Source of the DNA: Shinella pollutisoli
GTDB taxonomy: Bacteria; Pseudomonadota; Alphaproteobacteria; Rhizobiales; Rhizobiaceae
Length of the DNA stretch: 64,000 nt
Assembly: GCF_024609765.1 (NCBI RefSeq)
Contig: NZ_JANFDG010000007.1
Coordinates: forward strand, 62,001 to 126,000
Reading direction: 5' to 3'
This document shows, in pieces, positions 34,290 to 47,332 of this stretch. The notes beneath the pieces are model-generated. The model was given only the letters and a program-made list of their open reading frames with translations. It was not told the DNA's origin and searched no databases. Each line of letters begins with the position of its first letter. The first letter of the stretch is position 1. The position numbers and the translations under genes were made by a program.

Positions 34290-35501
34290 ATGACCGGAAT
34301 GGATAACCTGGGCGGGGCGCTCAAGGGCTTGGGTTCTTTCGCGCGCGTTCTGTCGATCGGGGTCGTGCTGACGCTTGCAGGCTGCGTGGTGCCGAGCGAC
34401 GGCCCGCTGACGCAGGAGGTCATCTCGGCCGGTGCCGACGGTCGGGCCTATGAAATTCCGAAGACGAAGATCGTCTTCGACGTCGTGGACATCGACCAGC
34501 GGGTTGCCAACAACGTGACGGCCTTCGGCCAGCCGAGCCTCGCCAGGACCTTCGGCTTCGGCGGCGGCAGCGGCACGCCGGTCATCGGCATCGGCGACAA
34601 GCTTCAGGTGACGATCTTCGAAGCGGGGCCGGACGGCCTTTTCTCGACCGCCGATCACAAGTCGACGACCATTCCGGTCGTCGTGCAGCCCGACGGGCAC
34701 GGCCAGATCCCCTATGTCGGCTCCGTCCGTTTCGCCGGCATGACGCTCGACGCCGCGCGCGCGACGATCGTCGATGCGCTGAAGGCGAAGGCCGTGGAGC
34801 CCGACGTCATCGTCTCGATGGCCGAGAATGCGTCGCGCACCGTTTCCGTGCTCGGCGACGTGCGTAATGCATCCGTCGTGCCGCTCGGGCTCAGCGCCCA
34901 GCACCTGACCGAGGTCCTGGCGCTTGCCGGCGGGCCGGCGAAGCCGCCGTACGACACCTATGTCACGCTCAAGCGCAACGGCCGCTCGGGGACCGTGCTG
35001 CTGCAGTCGCTGGTGGACAATCCCAAGGAAGACGTCATCATCAAGCCGGATGACCAGCTCTTCGTGACCTACGATCCGCAGACCTTCTCGGCGCTCGGCC
35101 AGACACAGGTGAGCGGCAAGATTCCGTTCAAGGCTGCCAGCCTGAGCCTCGTCGAGGCGGCGGCGCTCGCCGGCGGCGGCAACCTGGCGACGGCGGATCC
35201 CAAGGGCTATTTCGTCTTCCGCTACGAGTATGAGGACGTCTATCGCAGCGTCGTCGGCGACGATCGCTTCCGCGATCTCATCGCCCGCGGCATGAGCGCC
35301 GACCGCGAAGGCCGCTATCCGATCGTCTACAGGCTCAACCTGGCCGAGACGCAGAGCTATATCGTCGCGCAGACCTTCCCGGTCCGCAACAAGGACGTCA
35401 TCTATCTCGCCCGCCACTTCGCGACGGACTTCGCCAAGTTCCTGAACCTGGTATCCGGCTCGTCGTCCGTGGCTTATAACGTGAAACGGATCAGCCAATA
35501 A
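34290..35501 (+). CDS. Outer-membrane polysaccharide export (OPX) lipoprotein, KpsD/Wza-like
   Basis: 403 residues from the ATG at 34290 (a GTG is immediately before). The lipobox LTLAGC at about residues 27-32 anchors it in the outer membrane; a Poly_export domain (GIGDKLQVTIFE) and SLBB-like segments (VSVLGDVRNASVVPLG, AALAGGGNL) follow. It forms the outer-membrane channel that passes capsule or K-antigen polysaccharide. KpsC follows on the same strand and KpsTME lie beyond, so the whole is a group-2-like export set. Confidence 0.87.
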   Translation: MTGMDNLGGALKGLGSFARVLSIGVVLTLAGCVVPSDGPLTQEVISAGADGRAYEIPKTKIVFDVVDIDQRVANNVTAFGQPSLARTFGFGGGSGTPVIGIGDKLQVTIFEAGPDGLFSTADHKSTTIPVVVQPDGHGQIPYVGSVRFAGMTLDAARATIVDALKAKAVEPDVIVSMAENASRTVSVLGDVRNASVVPLGLSAQHLTEVLALAGGPAKPPYDTYVTLKRNGRSGTVLLQSLVDNPKEDVIIKPDDQLFVTYDPQTFSALGQTQVSGKIPFKAASLSLVEAAALAGGGNLATADPKGYFVFRYEYEDVYRSVVGDDRFRDLIARGMSADREGRYPIVYRLNLAETQSYIVAQTFPVRNKDVIYLARHFATDFAKFLNLVSGSSSVAYNVKRISQ

Positions 35502-35557
35502 GTGTGACGGCGGCCGGGCGCGGCCGCCCTCCGCGGGTTCGATCGGTCGAGGGCGGC

Positions 35558-37585
35558 ATGGCTGAGGAAGGCCGGAAAACCTACGCGGTCGTTTCGCACG
35601 GCCTCTGGCGCCAGCGTGCGGATATCGCGCGCGTGCTCGATGCCGAGATCGTCGCCTGGCCGTTCTTCCGGCCGGGACGGGTCGACGGGTTCGTCGGCTG
35701 GGGCCGGCGTCCGTCGGGCCTGCGGGCGCTTCGTCTCGCGGCGACGCGAGGCAGGGAGGCCGTGACGCTCGAGGACGGTTTCCTGCGCGGCTTCGCCCCC
35801 GGCCGCTCCGATCCGCCTCATTCCTTCGTCGTCGACCGGCTGGGCATCTATTTCGATGCGGCGCGGCCGAGCGGGCTGGAACGCCTGCTGGACGATCCGG
35901 TGCGGGACGAGGCCGCGCTCGCCCGCGCGCGTCGCCTCATCGATCTGCTGCGCGGCGAGCGCCTGTCCAAATACAACAATAGCCCGCTGCTTTCCTGCGA
36001 GCAGGCAGGCCTGCCGGAGGGGCGGCCGTTCGTGCTGCTCGTCGACCAGGTGGCCGGCGACGCCTCCATCGCCGGTGCGGGGGCGGGGCCGGAACGCTTC
36101 CGCGAGATGCTTGTCCATGCCGCGGAAACCTATCCCGGCCGGATGCTTGCGGTGCGGACCCATCCGGCGGCGGGCGAGCGCAGCCTGCTGCGCCGCGCGG
36201 CCGCCGAGCTCGGCCTCGACATCGTCGTGCCGCCGCGCATGAACCCATGGCCGCTCCTGGAGGCGGCGGAAAGCGTCTACACGGTTTCCAGCCAGCTCGG
36301 CTTCGAGGCGCTGATGGCGGGACGGACGGTCCACTGCTTCGGCACGACCTACTATTCCGGCCGCGGCCTCACCCTCGATCATGCGGCATCGCCTCCCGGC
36401 CGGAGACCGGCATCGCTGGAGCAGGTCTTCCATGCGGCATTCCTGGACTATTCCCACTATCTCGACCTGCACACGCGCGAGCGCTGCAACCTGGAGCGGG
36501 CCATCGAGCAGGCGGTGACGGTGCGCGACCAGCGCTGCCGCCTCGACAGGCCGGTCTTCTCGGCAGGCCTGTCCTCCTGGAAACGCAGGGCGATGACGCC
36601 GTTCCTGACGGGGCTCGGCGGCCCGCCGGTTCATCACCGGTCGCTGCGCGCCGCCGTCCGTGCGGCGCGGGCGGGCGACGGCATCGTCGCCGTCTGGGGC
36701 TCCGACAGGCCGCTGCCGGAGAGTGTCGCCGCCATGCGCATCGAGGACGGGTTCATCCGGTCGCGCGGGCTGGGCGTGACGCTGACGGTGCCGTCCTCCA
36801 TCGCCGTCGACGGGCCGCATATCTACTACGACGCCCGCGGGGAAAGCCGGCTCGAGGCAATCATCGCGCACGGGGACTTCGACGAGGTGCTGAAGGCGCG
36901 CGCCCGCCGGCTCGCGCACCTGCTCGTCCGGCGCGGCGTCTCCAAGTACAATCTCGGCACGGCAGCGGACCTGCCGGCGGTCGCCGATGGCCGCCTGCGG
37001 ATCCTCGTGCCCGGACAGGTGGAGAAGGATGCCTCCATCCGCTTCGGATCGCCGGCCGTGCGCTCGAACGCCGCGCTGGTGCGGGCCGTCCGGGCGCTCT
37101 ATCCGGACGCGTTCATCGCCTACAAGGAGCATCCCGACGTCGTGTCGGGCATGCGCAGCGGCGGCTCCGTTCCCGACGCGGCGGACGTGGTCGCGCGGTC
37201 CGGCGATATCCTGCACTGGATCGCCTGGGCGGACCGGATCGAAACGATGACCTCGCTTGCGGGCTTCGAGGCGTTGCTGCGCGGCAAGCCGGTGGGTACG
37301 CACGGGGCGCCGTTCTACGCGGGCTGGGGGCTGACGGACGATCGCCTGGCCATTCCGCGGCGCCGGCGGCGGATCGACCTTGACACGCTGGTCGCCGCGA
37401 GCCTGATCCTCTATCCCTTCTACGTCCATCCGCTGAGCCGTCTGCCCTGCCGGCCGGAGGACCTGGTGGAGGAGATCGCCGCAAGTCCCGCCGCCCGCCG
37501 TCAGTCGCTGGTCGGGGCGGCATGGCGCGGCGTGGTGCAGGAGGTCACTCGCGTCGAGGTTCGCCTGCGCGACTGGCGGCGCTAG
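35558..37585 (+). CDS. kpsC: Capsule polysaccharide beta-Kdo transferase KpsC-like
   Basis: 675 residues, the usual KpsC length, from the ATG with GAGG upstream; a GTG at 35504 just after the previous stop is an alternative. Two homologous glycosyltransferase halves are seen: LEDGFLRG ... LVDQVAGDASI and IEDGFIRSRGLG ... VPGQVEKDASI, with SKYN repeated. KpsC adds the Kdo residues of the lipid linker on which ABC-exported capsules are built. KpsS, KpsF and KpsU partners are not in the window. It converges on kpsT. Confidence 0.85.
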   Translation: MAEEGRKTYAVVSHGLWRQRADIARVLDAEIVAWPFFRPGRVDGFVGWGRRPSGLRALRLAATRGREAVTLEDGFLRGFAPGRSDPPHSFVVDRLGIYFDAARPSGLERLLDDPVRDEAALARARRLIDLLRGERLSKYNNSPLLSCEQAGLPEGRPFVLLVDQVAGDASIAGAGAGPERFREMLVHAAETYPGRMLAVRTHPAAGERSLLRRAAAELGLDIVVPPRMNPWPLLEAAESVYTVSSQLGFEALMAGRTVHCFGTTYYSGRGLTLDHAASPPGRRPASLEQVFHAAFLDYSHYLDLHTRERCNLERAIEQAVTVRDQRCRLDRPVFSAGLSSWKRRAMTPFLTGLGGPPVHHRSLRAAVRAARAGDGIVAVWGSDRPLPESVAAMRIEDGFIRSRGLGVTLTVPSSIAVDGPHIYYDARGESRLEAIIAHGDFDEVLKARARRLAHLLVRRGVSKYNLGTAADLPAVADGRLRILVPGQVEKDASIRFGSPAVRSNAALVRAVRALYPDAFIAYKEHPDVVSGMRSGGSVPDAADVVARSGDILHWIAWADRIETMTSLAGFEALLRGKPVGTHGAPFYAGWGLTDDRLAIPRRRRRIDLDTLVAASLILYPFYVHPLSRLPCRPEDLVEEIAASPAARRQSLVGAAWRGVVQEVTRVEVRLRDWRR

Positions 37586-37594
37586 GAAGGCGGC

Positions 37595-38275
37595 TCAGGC
37601 CCGCCTGCGCGCCTCGGATATGCGCAGCAGGTCCTCGTGCACCCCGATCGCTTCCTCGATGTCGTTGTAGAAGGTGAGCTGCCCGTTGTGAAGGACGCCG
37701 CCGATGTCGCAGAAGGATCGCAGCAGTCCGGAGGAGTGCGAGACGAGAAGCAGGGTCGCGTTCTCGCGGCGCTGCTCGAACACCGCCTTGCACTTCTTCT
37801 TGAAGGTGGCATCGCCGACGGCGATCACTTCGTCGATCAGGTAATATTCGAACTCGATCGCCATGCAGATGCCGAAGGCGAGGCGTGCCCGCATGCCGGC
37901 GGAATAGGTGCGCACGGGCATGTCGAGATAAGGGCCGAGCTCGGAAAACTCGGCGACGAAGTCCAGGACCCTGTTGCGGTTCTTGCCGTAGATGTCGGCG
38001 ATGAAGCGGGTGTTCTGCGCGCCGGTCAGCTTGCCGTGCACGCCGCCCCTGAAGCCGAGCGGCCAGGAGATCTTGCCCTCGCGCAGGATGCGGCCGGAAT
38101 CCGGCAGGTCGCCGCCGGAGATGAGATTCATCAGCGTGGTCTTGCCCGCGCCGTTTCGGCCGAGGATGCCGATATTGACGCCGGGGCGGAAGGCGGCGGT
38201 GAAGCGGTCCAGGATGACCTTCTTCCCGCCGTCCGGCCTCGGGAATGCCTTGCTGACGTTGTCGAAGATGATCAT
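37595..38275 (-). CDS. kpsT: Capsule export ABC transporter ATP-binding protein (KpsT/RkpS-like)
   Basis: 226 residues. Walker A is GRNGAGKTT, the KpsT-type signature is TYSAGMRARLAFGICM, and Walker B is LIDEVIAVGD. The start overlaps the kpsM stop (ATGA). It powers export of the capsule polysaccharide across the inner membrane with KpsM; rhizobial equivalents are RkpS/RkpT. Confidence 0.9.
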   Translation of the reverse strand: MIIFDNVSKAFPRPDGGKKVILDRFTAAFRPGVNIGILGRNGAGKTTLMNLISGGDLPDSGRILREGKISWPLGFRGGVHGKLTGAQNTRFIADIYGKNRNRVLDFVAEFSELGPYLDMPVRTYSAGMRARLAFGICMAIEFEYYLIDEVIAVGDATFKKKCKAVFEQRRENATLLLVSHSSGLLRSFCDIGGVLHNGQLTFYNDIEEAIGVHEDLLRISEARRRA

Positions 38276-39066
38276 GCGTTGATGATCCTGTTGCGCAGAA
38301 GGCGCTCGAGCGTGAGGCCGACCGTCAGCAGAATGGTCGAAACGGCGAGCAGGTAGCTCTTGTCGAGAACGGGATGATAGTCGAGATAGGTCGCCATGCG
38401 GAACCATTCGACGCAGTGGAGAAACGGGTTCCAGGAAATGTACCACTGGAGTTCCGGCGGGAAGCTTGACGGCAGGAAGAACACCCCGGAGATGAACATC
38501 AACGGCATGTTGAGCATGTTGACGAACATCATGTAGCGCGGGACCAGCGCGCCGACCGTCGCGTTGAACGTCGCGGTGGCGAAGGCGAAGAAGAAGATCG
38601 CGAGCAGGCAGGTCGTCAGTTCACCCGGATAGGCGATGATGGTGCGGTCGAGCGCGTAGGACAGGCCGAGGATGAACAGGGCGCAGATGATCAGCCAGAT
38701 CGTCGCCTCGAGCAGGAAGGCCGAGACGATGGTGTCCATCGGGCGGACGAGCGGGTAGGTCAGCAGCGGAAGGTTGTGGGCGATCGCGGTCTCGGCCTTG
38801 CGTGCCACGCCCCGGCTCATGCGGAAGCCGAAGATGCCGGCGAGAATGAACAGGACCGCGCTGTCGCCGAACGGCATGCTGGCCCTCATCACGGTATGCG
38901 CCATGATGTAGACGCCGATATAGAACGCCGGCTCGAGGAGAATCCACACGAAACCGAAGCGGCTTTCGCCGAAGCGCGAGATGGCGCTGCGAACCACCAG
39001 GGCCGATACGACCCTCATGTTCTCCCGCAAGGCATAGTTGAGCGGCTTGTCTGCGACCAGCGCCAT
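38272..39066 (-). CDS. kpsM: Capsule export ABC transporter permease (KpsM/RkpT-like)
   Basis: 264 residues with six hydrophobic segments and the ABC-2 permease signature near GVFFLPSSFPPELQWYISWNPFLHCVEWFR. It forms the inner-membrane channel with KpsT. It lies between kpsE (22 bases upstream) and kpsT in one leftward unit. Confidence 0.9.
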   Translation of the reverse strand: MALVADKPLNYALRENMRVVSALVVRSAISRFGESRFGFVWILLEPAFYIGVYIMAHTVMRASMPFGDSAVLFILAGIFGFRMSRGVARKAETAIAHNLPLLTYPLVRPMDTIVSAFLLEATIWLIICALFILGLSYALDRTIIAYPGELTTCLLAIFFFAFATATFNATVGALVPRYMMFVNMLNMPLMFISGVFFLPSSFPPELQWYISWNPFLHCVEWFRMATYLDYHPVLDKSYLLAVSTILLTVGLTLERLLRNRIINA

Positions 39067-39088
39067 ATCCTGTCCTATCCGTGCGAAT

Positions 39089-40498
39089 TCAGATCGCGTG
39101 ATCCTTGACCGACCGGAATGCGAAGTAACCGATGAGCCACAGGCAGCTCGATCCGAGCAGGACGATGAACGTGTTCATGACGGAGAGAGGATAAAGCGCC
39201 ACCTCCGGCTCGCGCGGCGCAACGAAGACGCCGAAGTAGAGATCCTGCTTGCGGGCCTCCACCATCGCGGCTTCGAGCGAGGCAAGCGAGGCGGTATAGG
39301 CCTTCACGGCGAACTCCTGGTCGACGCCGAGTTCCGAGAAACGGCTGATGAGCTCGGGAAGGGCGCGGCCGGTCTTCTCGCCGCTGCGCGAGGTCTTCTC
39401 GTTCGGATCCGCCACGGTATTGCCGCTCATGCGGCCGCGCTGTTCGGCAAGCTGCGCCTCGAGCGCGGTGATCTGGCGCTCCATGACCTTTGCGGACGGT
39501 GCATCGCGGCTGATCGTGTCGACCAGGGCCTTGTAGCGCGTCTTGAGGGAGGCGAGCTCCTTCTCCAGGCCGCCGATGATGGCGGATTCCGTCGCCGCGA
39601 CCTCGGCCGGGTCGACGGCCTGTTCGCTGCGGCGCAACTCGGCCATCTGGTTGCGGACGTTGCGCAGGCGCTCCTCCGCCTGTGCGACCTGCTCTTCGGC
39701 GACGCTGATGAACCGCTGGCGCGACCGCTCGGACAGCGAGTTCACAAGATGCTCGGAAACGGTCAGGATGGCATCCGTGATCAGCTTGGCATCCGACGAG
39801 GTGAACGCGAAGACGCGCAACGTGACGTTGCCGGTCGTGGAGTTGTAGCTGACGTTGACCATGCTGCGCCAGTAGTCGCGGAATTCGTCCAGCGGCTCGT
39901 TGGCATCGCGGCGATAGAGGAAGTCGATGTCGGACTGCGAATAGATATCGCGGATGTCGACGCCCGTCTGTTCCTTGATGTCCGTCAGGATCTGCCCGGA
40001 ATGGATGTAGTCGGTGACGACGTAGGAATCGCCCGACTGGGCCGTCGAGCTGACGAGGGCGGCAAGCCCCAGCGCGCTCAGCGAGTTCTGCGCGACGCCG
40101 CGCACGGCGAACTGCGATTCCACCACGTATTGCGGGCTGGCAATGAAGGCGTAGTAGAGCGCGGCAAGGACGGTCGGCACGACCGCTGCCAGGAAGAACG
40201 AGATGATGCCCCAGGGCCGGGAACGCTGTTCCTTCGGCAGTTCCGGCAGCCGGAGAACGGTGTTGACGATGTCGATTTCCCTGGCGGGCCTGGCGCGCAC
40301 GCCCAGGTTTTCCTCGTCGTCGTCGATGTCGGACGGCACCGACCGCCCGGTCGCCTGGCGGATCAGCCTGATCTTCTGGCGCTCGGCCCGGCGCATGGCC
40401 CGTTCCTTGGCGATGTCGAGCAGGTTGCTCGTCCGGGATTCTGCTCTGGACGGGTTGTCGGATGCGGCGGTCGCGGTCTCGTCTTGCACTAGCGTCAC
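39089..40498 (-). CDS. kpsE: Capsule export inner-membrane/periplasmic protein (KpsE/RkpR-like)
   Basis: 469 residues, with one membrane helix near residues 97-118, a long periplasmic coiled-coil part (about 250-335) and a second helix near 440-462: the PCP layout of KpsE/BexC/CtrB. It links the ABC exporter to the OPX channel. The N-terminal cytoplasmic stretch of about 95 residues is longer than in KpsE of E. coli. It heads the leftward kpsEMT operon; its promoter lies in 40,499-40,629. Confidence 0.87.
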   Translation of the reverse strand: MTLVQDETATAASDNPSRAESRTSNLLDIAKERAMRRAERQKIRLIRQATGRSVPSDIDDDEENLGVRARPAREIDIVNTVLRLPELPKEQRSRPWGIISFFLAAVVPTVLAALYYAFIASPQYVVESQFAVRGVAQNSLSALGLAALVSSTAQSGDSYVVTDYIHSGQILTDIKEQTGVDIRDIYSQSDIDFLYRRDANEPLDEFRDYWRSMVNVSYNSTTGNVTLRVFAFTSSDAKLITDAILTVSEHLVNSLSERSRQRFISVAEEQVAQAEERLRNVRNQMAELRRSEQAVDPAEVAATESAIIGGLEKELASLKTRYKALVDTISRDAPSAKVMERQITALEAQLAEQRGRMSGNTVADPNEKTSRSGEKTGRALPELISRFSELGVDQEFAVKAYTASLASLEAAMVEARKQDLYFGVFVAPREPEVALYPLSVMNTFIVLLGSSCLWLIGYFAFRSVKDHAI

Positions 40499-40629
40499 TC
40501 TTTCAACAGCGGGCGGGATCGGGCCGGCCCTGTACTCGTTCGCAGGATAGTTGAATTTGCGTCTGTTTTCAAACCGTAATGCACGCGGCCCGGGAGAAGG
40601 CCGGATGCAGCCATGGATGCCGATTCTGG

Positions 40630-41469
40630 TTATTCTATGGTGTCGTGCTGGCCGGCGGCGACCTTCGCGCGCCAGCCGGGGCCTGCGGCGATGAAATCGG
40701 GGTTGGCGAAATCGGCCTCAGCGGGCCGGTTGCGCTTTCCATAGACAAGCGGACGGCCGTCGAGCGTCCAGGTCTCGCCGCCCGCCGCGCGCAGCACCGC
40801 GTCGCCCGCCGCGGTGTCCCACTCCATCGTCCTGCTGAAGCGCGGATAGATGTCGGCGCTTCCCTCGGCGACGAGGCAGAATTTCAGGGAGGAACCGATC
40901 GCCTGAGAGCTCGCGACACCGTTGCGTGCGAGGAAGCGGGCGGTCTCCGGCGTGTCGTGCGAGCGGCTGGCGACGGCGACGACCTGTGCGCCCGCGCTGC
41001 GGCAGCCGACCGGGCGGCGGGCGCGCACCGCAAAGCCCGCGCCGGTCTCGAACCGCTCCGCGCCGCCCTCTCCGCCGAGGTAGCCGAGGCCGCGGGCGGG
41101 CGCGTAGACGATCCCCGCGCGCGGAACGCCGTCGGTCACGAACGCGATGTTGACGGTGAACTCGTCGCGTCCGCCGATGAACTCGCGCGTGCCGTCGAGC
41201 GGGTCGACGAGGAAGAAGCGGCCGCTGGAAATGTCCGGCACGCATCCGGCCGCCACCGCCTCCTCGGCGACGACGGGAATGTCGGGATAGGCGCGCGAAA
41301 GGGCGGCGAGGATGAGGACCTCGGCCTGCCGGTCGGCCTCGGTGACGGGCGACCGGTCGGCCTTGAACGACACGTGGGCGCCGGCGCGGAAGACCTCCAT
41401 GATCGCCCGTCCGGCCGCAAGCGCCGCGGTCTCGAAGAGGTGCAACATGGGCTGGCCGGTCTCAGGCAT
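40630..41469 (-). CDS. cysQ: CysQ-like 3'(2'),5'-bisphosphate nucleotidase / inositol phosphatase family
   Basis: 279 residues from the ATG at 41469. Motif A is VVAEEAVA (Glu pair), motif B is VDPLDGT (89-94) and motif C is EWDTAAGDAVL; these bind the magnesium ions of this family. CysQ removes phosphate from PAP in sulfate assimilation. Inositol monophosphatase activity cannot be ruled out. It lies upstream of kpsE but is separated by 131 bases, so may be independent. Confidence 0.83.
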   Translation of the reverse strand: MPETGQPMLHLFETAALAAGRAIMEVFRAGAHVSFKADRSPVTEADRQAEVLILAALSRAYPDIPVVAEEAVAAGCVPDISSGRFFLVDPLDGTREFIGGRDEFTVNIAFVTDGVPRAGIVYAPARGLGYLGGEGGAERFETGAGFAVRARRPVGCRSAGAQVVAVASRSHDTPETARFLARNGVASSQAIGSSLKFCLVAEGSADIYPRFSRTMEWDTAAGDAVLRAAGGETWTLDGRPLVYGKRNRPAEADFANPDFIAAGPGWRAKVAAGQHDTIE

Positions 41470-41767
41470 GGCGTTCTTCCGGTGCGGATGGTCCTGGCTT
41501 AGACGCGCCGGTGCCCGAAAGCAACTGCCGCCCTCCGCCGGGGCCTGCGGCAATCCGGCCCGCTTTTCGGGCATTCTGCCGCCGTTCCGGCTTGCCTGCC
41601 GACAAAAGCGCCATTTAACGTTACCCGCTAAAGAAATTGTCGATGCAGGCTTTTTGGGCTTCCCTTTTGTATCGAAAGCGGTATGGAATCCGCATCGTCT
41701 AACAGCCCGGAAAGGGCGAAAGAACAAGAGATGCGGCCGTCCAGGAACCGCATCCGGGGGATAGGCA

Positions 41768-42670
<903 letters not shown>

Positions 42671-42675
42671 TCTCT

Positions 42676-44959
<2,284 letters not shown>

Positions 44960-44960
<1 letters not shown>

Positions 44961-45685
44961 TGAGCGATACCCTCCTCAGCGTTCAGGGCGTCGAAACCTA
45001 TTACGGCAATATCCGCGCGCTCGCCGGCGTCGACGTCGAGGTGAAGAAGGGCGAGATCGCCTGCCTGATCGGCGCCAACGGCGCGGGTAAGTCGACGCTC
45101 ATGATGACGATCTGCGGCAGCCCGCAGGCGCGCACCGGCTCCGTCATCTTCGAGGGCCGCGACATCACGCGCATGCCGACCCACGAGATCGCCCGGCTGC
45201 GCATCGCCCAGTCGCCCGAAGGCCGGCGCATCTTCCCGCGCATGACGGTCTACGAAAACCTGCAGATGGGCGCGAGCCTCGACAACCTGAAATATTTCAA
45301 CGAGGACGTGGAGAAGATCTATACGCTCTTCCCGCGCCTCAAGGAACGCCAGGCGCAGCGCGGCGGCACGCTTTCGGGCGGCGAGCAGCAGATGCTCTCC
45401 ATCGGCCGCGCGCTGATGGCGCGCCCGAAGCTGCTGCTCCTCGACGAGCCGTCGCTCGGCCTCGCGCCGCTGATCGTCAAGCAGATCTTCGACGCCATCA
45501 AGGTGCTGAACCAGGAGCAGGGGCTCACCGTCTTCCTCGTCGAGCAGAACGCCTTCGCGGCGCTGAAACTCTCCGACCGTGCCTATGTGATGGTCAACGG
45601 CAAGGTGACGATGCGCGGCACGGGCAAGGAGCTTCTGGCCAATCCGGAAGTGCGCGCGGCCTATCTCGAAGGCGGACGGCACTGA
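44960..45685 (+). CDS. livF: Branched-chain amino-acid ABC transporter ATP-binding protein LivF
   Basis: 241 residues. Walker A is GANGAGKST, the signature is LSGGEQQMLSIGRALM and Walker B is LLLLDEPSLGLAP. The ATG overlaps the livG stop (TGATG), so translation is coupled. It forms the ATPase pair with LivG. Confidence 0.93.
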
Positions 45686-45709
45686 GGCGGCCGAGAGGGA
45701 GTATGTGAC

Positions 45710-46054
45710 ATGCAGGGAATCCTCTACGAAGAACCGTCGATCTGGCAGTTCCTGTTCATCACCGTCATCATGGGCGGCTGGACCGCCTGGCGCACGGGCA
45801 AGAGCTGCGCGGAGAACTGGCAGAGCATGGCGACGCTGCTGCTCTACGTCCTGCTGCTCGGCGGCGCGATCCGCTTCATCCACCATGCGCTGTTCCACGG
45901 CACCATGCTGACGGTGCAATACTATGTCGTGGACACCGTCGTGCTTTTGTTGTTTGCTGTCGCCGGCTATCGTTTCTACCGGACGAAGCAGATGACGAGG
46001 ATGTACTACTGGCTCTACGAGAAGGCTTCGCCTTTTTCCTGGAAGGCCAGGTAA
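45710..46054 (+). CDS. DUF6867-like small membrane protein
   Basis: 114 residues with three hydrophobic segments (about 10-28, 40-62 and 71-92). Small proteins of this form sit between livF and livK in many Hyphomicrobiales; their role is unknown and probably linked to the transporter. It has a weak ribosome site. Confidence 0.72.
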   Translation: MQGILYEEPSIWQFLFITVIMGGWTAWRTGKSCAENWQSMATLLLYVLLLGGAIRFIHHALFHGTMLTVQYYVVDTVVLLLFAVAGYRFYRTKQMTRMYYWLYEKASPFSWKAR

Positions 46055-46064
46055 AGAGGGAACT

Positions 46065-46086
46065 CCGCGGTCCGGCGCGACCGCGG
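46065..46086 (+). other. Hairpin in the livK leader
   Basis: CCGCGGTC and GACCGCGG (8-base perfect stem) flank a six-base loop 78 bases before livK. No T run follows. It may stabilise the abundant livK mRNA, a common arrangement for binding-protein genes. Confidence 0.45.
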
Positions 46087-46163
46087 CATAACAAAGCCGG
46101 CGCGACGGAGGTGGGTGTCGTGACCGGTTCAAACCGACCCGCCGGAAACTTGGGAGTAACAAG

Positions 46164-47282
46164 ATGAAGAAGTCTCTATTGTCGGCTGTTGCGGTCGCGG
46201 CGATGGTCGCTTTCAGCGGCACTGCATGGGCCGAGATCCTGATCGGCGTCGGCGGCCCGATCACCGGCCCGAACGCGGCTTTCGGCGCGCAGCTCCAGAA
46301 GGGGGCCGAGCAGGCCGCTGCCGACCTCAATGCGGCCGGCGGCATCAACGGCGAGCAGGTCAGGATCGTGCTCGGCGACGACGTCTCCGACCCGAAGCAG
46401 GGCGTTTCGGTCGCCAACAAGTTCGTCGCCGACGGCGTGAAGTTCGTGGTGGGCCACTTCAACTCCGGCGTGTCCATCCCGGCTTCGGAAATCTATGCCG
46501 AGAACGGCATCCTGCAGGTTTCGCCCGCCTCGACCAACCCGACCTACACCGAGCGCGGCCTGTGGAACACGTTCCGCACCTGCGGCCGTGACGACCAGCA
46601 GGGCGGCGTAGCCGGCGCCTTCATCGCCGCCAACTACAAGGACGCCAAGGTCGCGGTCCTGCACGACAAGACCCCGTATGGCCAGGGCCTTGCCGACGAG
46701 ACCAAGAAGGCGATGAACGAAGCCGGCGTCACCGAAGCCGTCTACGAAGGCGTCAATGTCGGCGACAAGGACTTCTCGGCGCTGATCGCCAAGATGAAGG
46801 AAGCCGGCGTGTCGGTCGTCTACTGGGGCGGCCTGCACACGGAATTCGGCCTCATCGAGCGCCAGTCCGCCGACCAGGGCCTGAAGGCGCAGTTCATCTC
46901 GGGCGACGGCATCGTCTCCAACGAGCTGGCCTCGATCGCCGGCGACGCCGTGGACGGCACGCTGATGACCTTCGCGCCCGACCCGCGCAAGAACGAAGCC
47001 GCCAAGGAACTCGTCGAGAAGTTCCGCGCCGCCGGCTTCGAGCCGGAAGCCTACACGCTCTATGCCTACGCGGCCGTCCAGGTCATCGCGGAAGCGGCGA
47101 AGGCTGTCGGCGGCACCGACCCGCAGGCCGTGGCCGAGGCCATCAAGTCCAAGGGTCCGTTCCAGACCGCGATCGGCGAGCTCGGCTTCGACGAGAAGGG
47201 CGACATCACCCGCCCGGACTACGTCCTCTACACCTGGAAGAAGGGCGAGGACGGCAAGTACACCTACGTCGAGAACGAGTAA
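46164..47282 (+). CDS. livK: Branched-chain amino-acid ABC transporter substrate-binding protein (LivK-like)
   Basis: 372 residues with a clear signal peptide ending in AWA. The Peripla_BP_6 fold begins at [17 protein letters not shown]; the ligand-facing [13 protein letters not shown] and [11 protein letters not shown] segments are typical of Leu/Ile/Val-binding proteins. It has its own leader of about 110 bases, with a hairpin. The shorter length argues against UrtA of the urea transporter. A terminator follows. Confidence 0.9.
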   Translation: MKKSLLSAVAVAAMVAFSGTAWAEILIGVGGPITGPNAAFGAQLQKGAEQAAADLNAAGGINGEQVRIVLGDDVSDPKQGVSVANKFVADGVKFVVGHFNSGVSIPASEIYAENGILQVSPASTNPTYTERGLWNTFRTCGRDDQQGGVAGAFIAANYKDAKVAVLHDKTPYGQGLADETKKAMNEAGVTEAVYEGVNVGDKDFSALIAKMKEAGVSVVYWGGLHTEFGLIERQSADQGLKAQFISGDGIVSNELASIAGDAVDGTLMTFAPDPRKNEAAKELVEKFRAAGFEPEAYTLYAYAAVQVIAEAAKAVGGTDPQAVAEAIKSKGPFQTAIGELGFDEKGDITRPDYVLYTWKKGEDGKYTYVENE

Positions 47283-47332
47283 TCGTCCCGGGGACACGGG
47301 CGGCCGACGCGCCGCCCGGCCTTTCCGATCCT

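Noticed and set aside
46164-47282. Reading the binding protein as UrtA of a urea transporter because urease genes follow.
   Set aside because: Length and motifs fit Leu/Ile/Val-binding proteins, and a terminator separates the two operons.
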